Source of the DNA: Companilactobacillus nantensis DSM 16982
GTDB lineage: Bacteria > Bacillota > Bacilli > Lactobacillales > Lactobacillaceae
Assembly (NCBI RefSeq): GCF_001435815.1
Contig: NZ_AZFV01000011.1
Location: 1 to 64,000 of the forward strand
Direction of reading: 5' to 3'
DNA: 64,000 bases
Below the pieces are notes generated by a model. The model worked only from the letters and a program-made list of their open reading frames with translations. It was not told where the DNA came from and did no database searches. Numbering within the stretch: position 1 is the first letter of the stretch; the number at the start of each line of letters is the position of its first letter. This document shows, in pieces, positions 63,820 through 64,000 of the stretch. The position numbers were made by a program, and so were the translations under genes.

Positions 63820-64000
63820 CTAGTCAGCTTTGACTGCTGCGCCATCATTTGTAGCTGTTGCAGATTCATCAGCTGGAGCTTCTGGAGCAGGTGCTAGAAC
63901 TGTGAATCCTTTAACATCTACTTTTTCTGATTCCTTTAAAGTAGTAGCATCCTTGAACGCTGCTTGATAATCACCGTCAGCTACAACAGTGCCTGCAGCT
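63820..64000 (-). CDS. Major tail protein, C-terminal end (cut by window edge)
   Basis: The last 60 codons of a minus-strand gene: ADGDYQAAFKDATTLKESEK, then an Ala/Pro-rich tail APAPEAPADESATA, ending KAD before TAG (63822-63820). Position in front of the chaperone gene is that of the tail-tube protein; the identity is contextual. Confidence 0.65.
   Translation of the reverse strand, partial: AAGTVVADGDYQAAFKDATTLKESEKVDVKGFTVLAPAPEAPADESATATNDGAAVKAD

Larger units (their letters stand above)
49064..64000 (-). mobile_element. Prophage (lysis, baseplate and tail module; incomplete in window)
   Basis: A continuous minus-strand run of phage genes: tail tube, chaperones, tape measure, Dit, Tal, BppU-type and fibre proteins, XkdX, holin and endolysin, the usual order for a siphophage of Gram-positive hosts. 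Head, replication, repressor and integrase genes are beyond the right edge. None of the chromosomal repeats occur in it. Confidence 0.93.

Noticed and set aside
64000-64000. Searching for head, integrase and repressor genes of the prophage
   Set aside because: They lie outside the window; nothing can be said about completeness or inducibility.

Overview
The window looks like a low-G+C chromosome segment from a member of the Lactobacillaceae. The gene content (PTS sucrose operon, class II GalT, mevalonate genes, water-forming NADH oxidases, WxL and SLAP-type surface proteins, the DUF3290/DUF421 pair) fits the Companilactobacillus group best, but genus is an inference. Bases 1 to about 49,000 are host chromosome. 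From about 49,064 to the right edge lies the lysis, baseplate and tail half of a siphophage-type prophage, read on the minus strand and cut by the window end, beside an intact tRNA-Arg(CCT).

Layout: 0-4.7 kb sucrose uptake and hydrolysis (scrR-scrB divergent from scrA, with palindromic operators and a cre-like site). 4.7-6.8 kb a GntR regulator and a degV/VOC pair. 7.5-11.1 kb galK-galT-galR. 11-20.6 kb small membrane proteins, a lipase-like hydrolase, ilvE, a large lectin/WxL surface protein, a deoxyribosyltransferase and a secreted SLAP/3D protein. 21-26 kb two tandem structured RNA candidates and the thl-mvaA-mvaS mevalonate operon. 26.8-29.6 kb map-yihY-galU. 30-32 kb a group II intron. 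32-36 kb flavodoxin, gtrA, wecB, fba. 36.8-41.5 kb a third RNA candidate, two NADH oxidase paralogues, a GNAT and an EAL protein. 42-48.6 kb a diguanylate cyclase gene broken by one stop codon, multicopper oxidase, DUF421/DUF3290, MarR and a thioesterase.

The most striking feature is a family of 18 intergenic elements of about 150-185 bp between 6.9 and 42.0 kb. Each folds into a long outer stem enclosing three hairpins (cloverleaf-like, four-way junction). The stems change in sequence from copy to copy while staying complementary, and the loop ACCTTGG is nearly constant. Most lie as inverted doublets (reverse copy, 120-205 bp of AT-rich sequence, forward copy) and two singletons keep what looks like a truncated partner. 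One copy carries the group II intron directly beside its first hairpin. I do not recognise this family. It is absent from the prophage and from the first 6.9 kb. A second, unrelated repeat family (GTGGGACAAAACATG...) takes over between 39.9 and 48.1 kb.

A second possible novelty is a duplicated RNA gene of about 360 nt (21,191-21,558 and 22,034-22,391, minus strand). Each copy has its own promoter overlapped by a CcpA-type cre site, terminal pairing, nested stems conserved by compensatory change, an intrinsic terminator and an adjacent cloverleaf element. Carbon-source control recurs across the window: cre-like sites also precede scrA, galK and the RNA candidate at 36,821.
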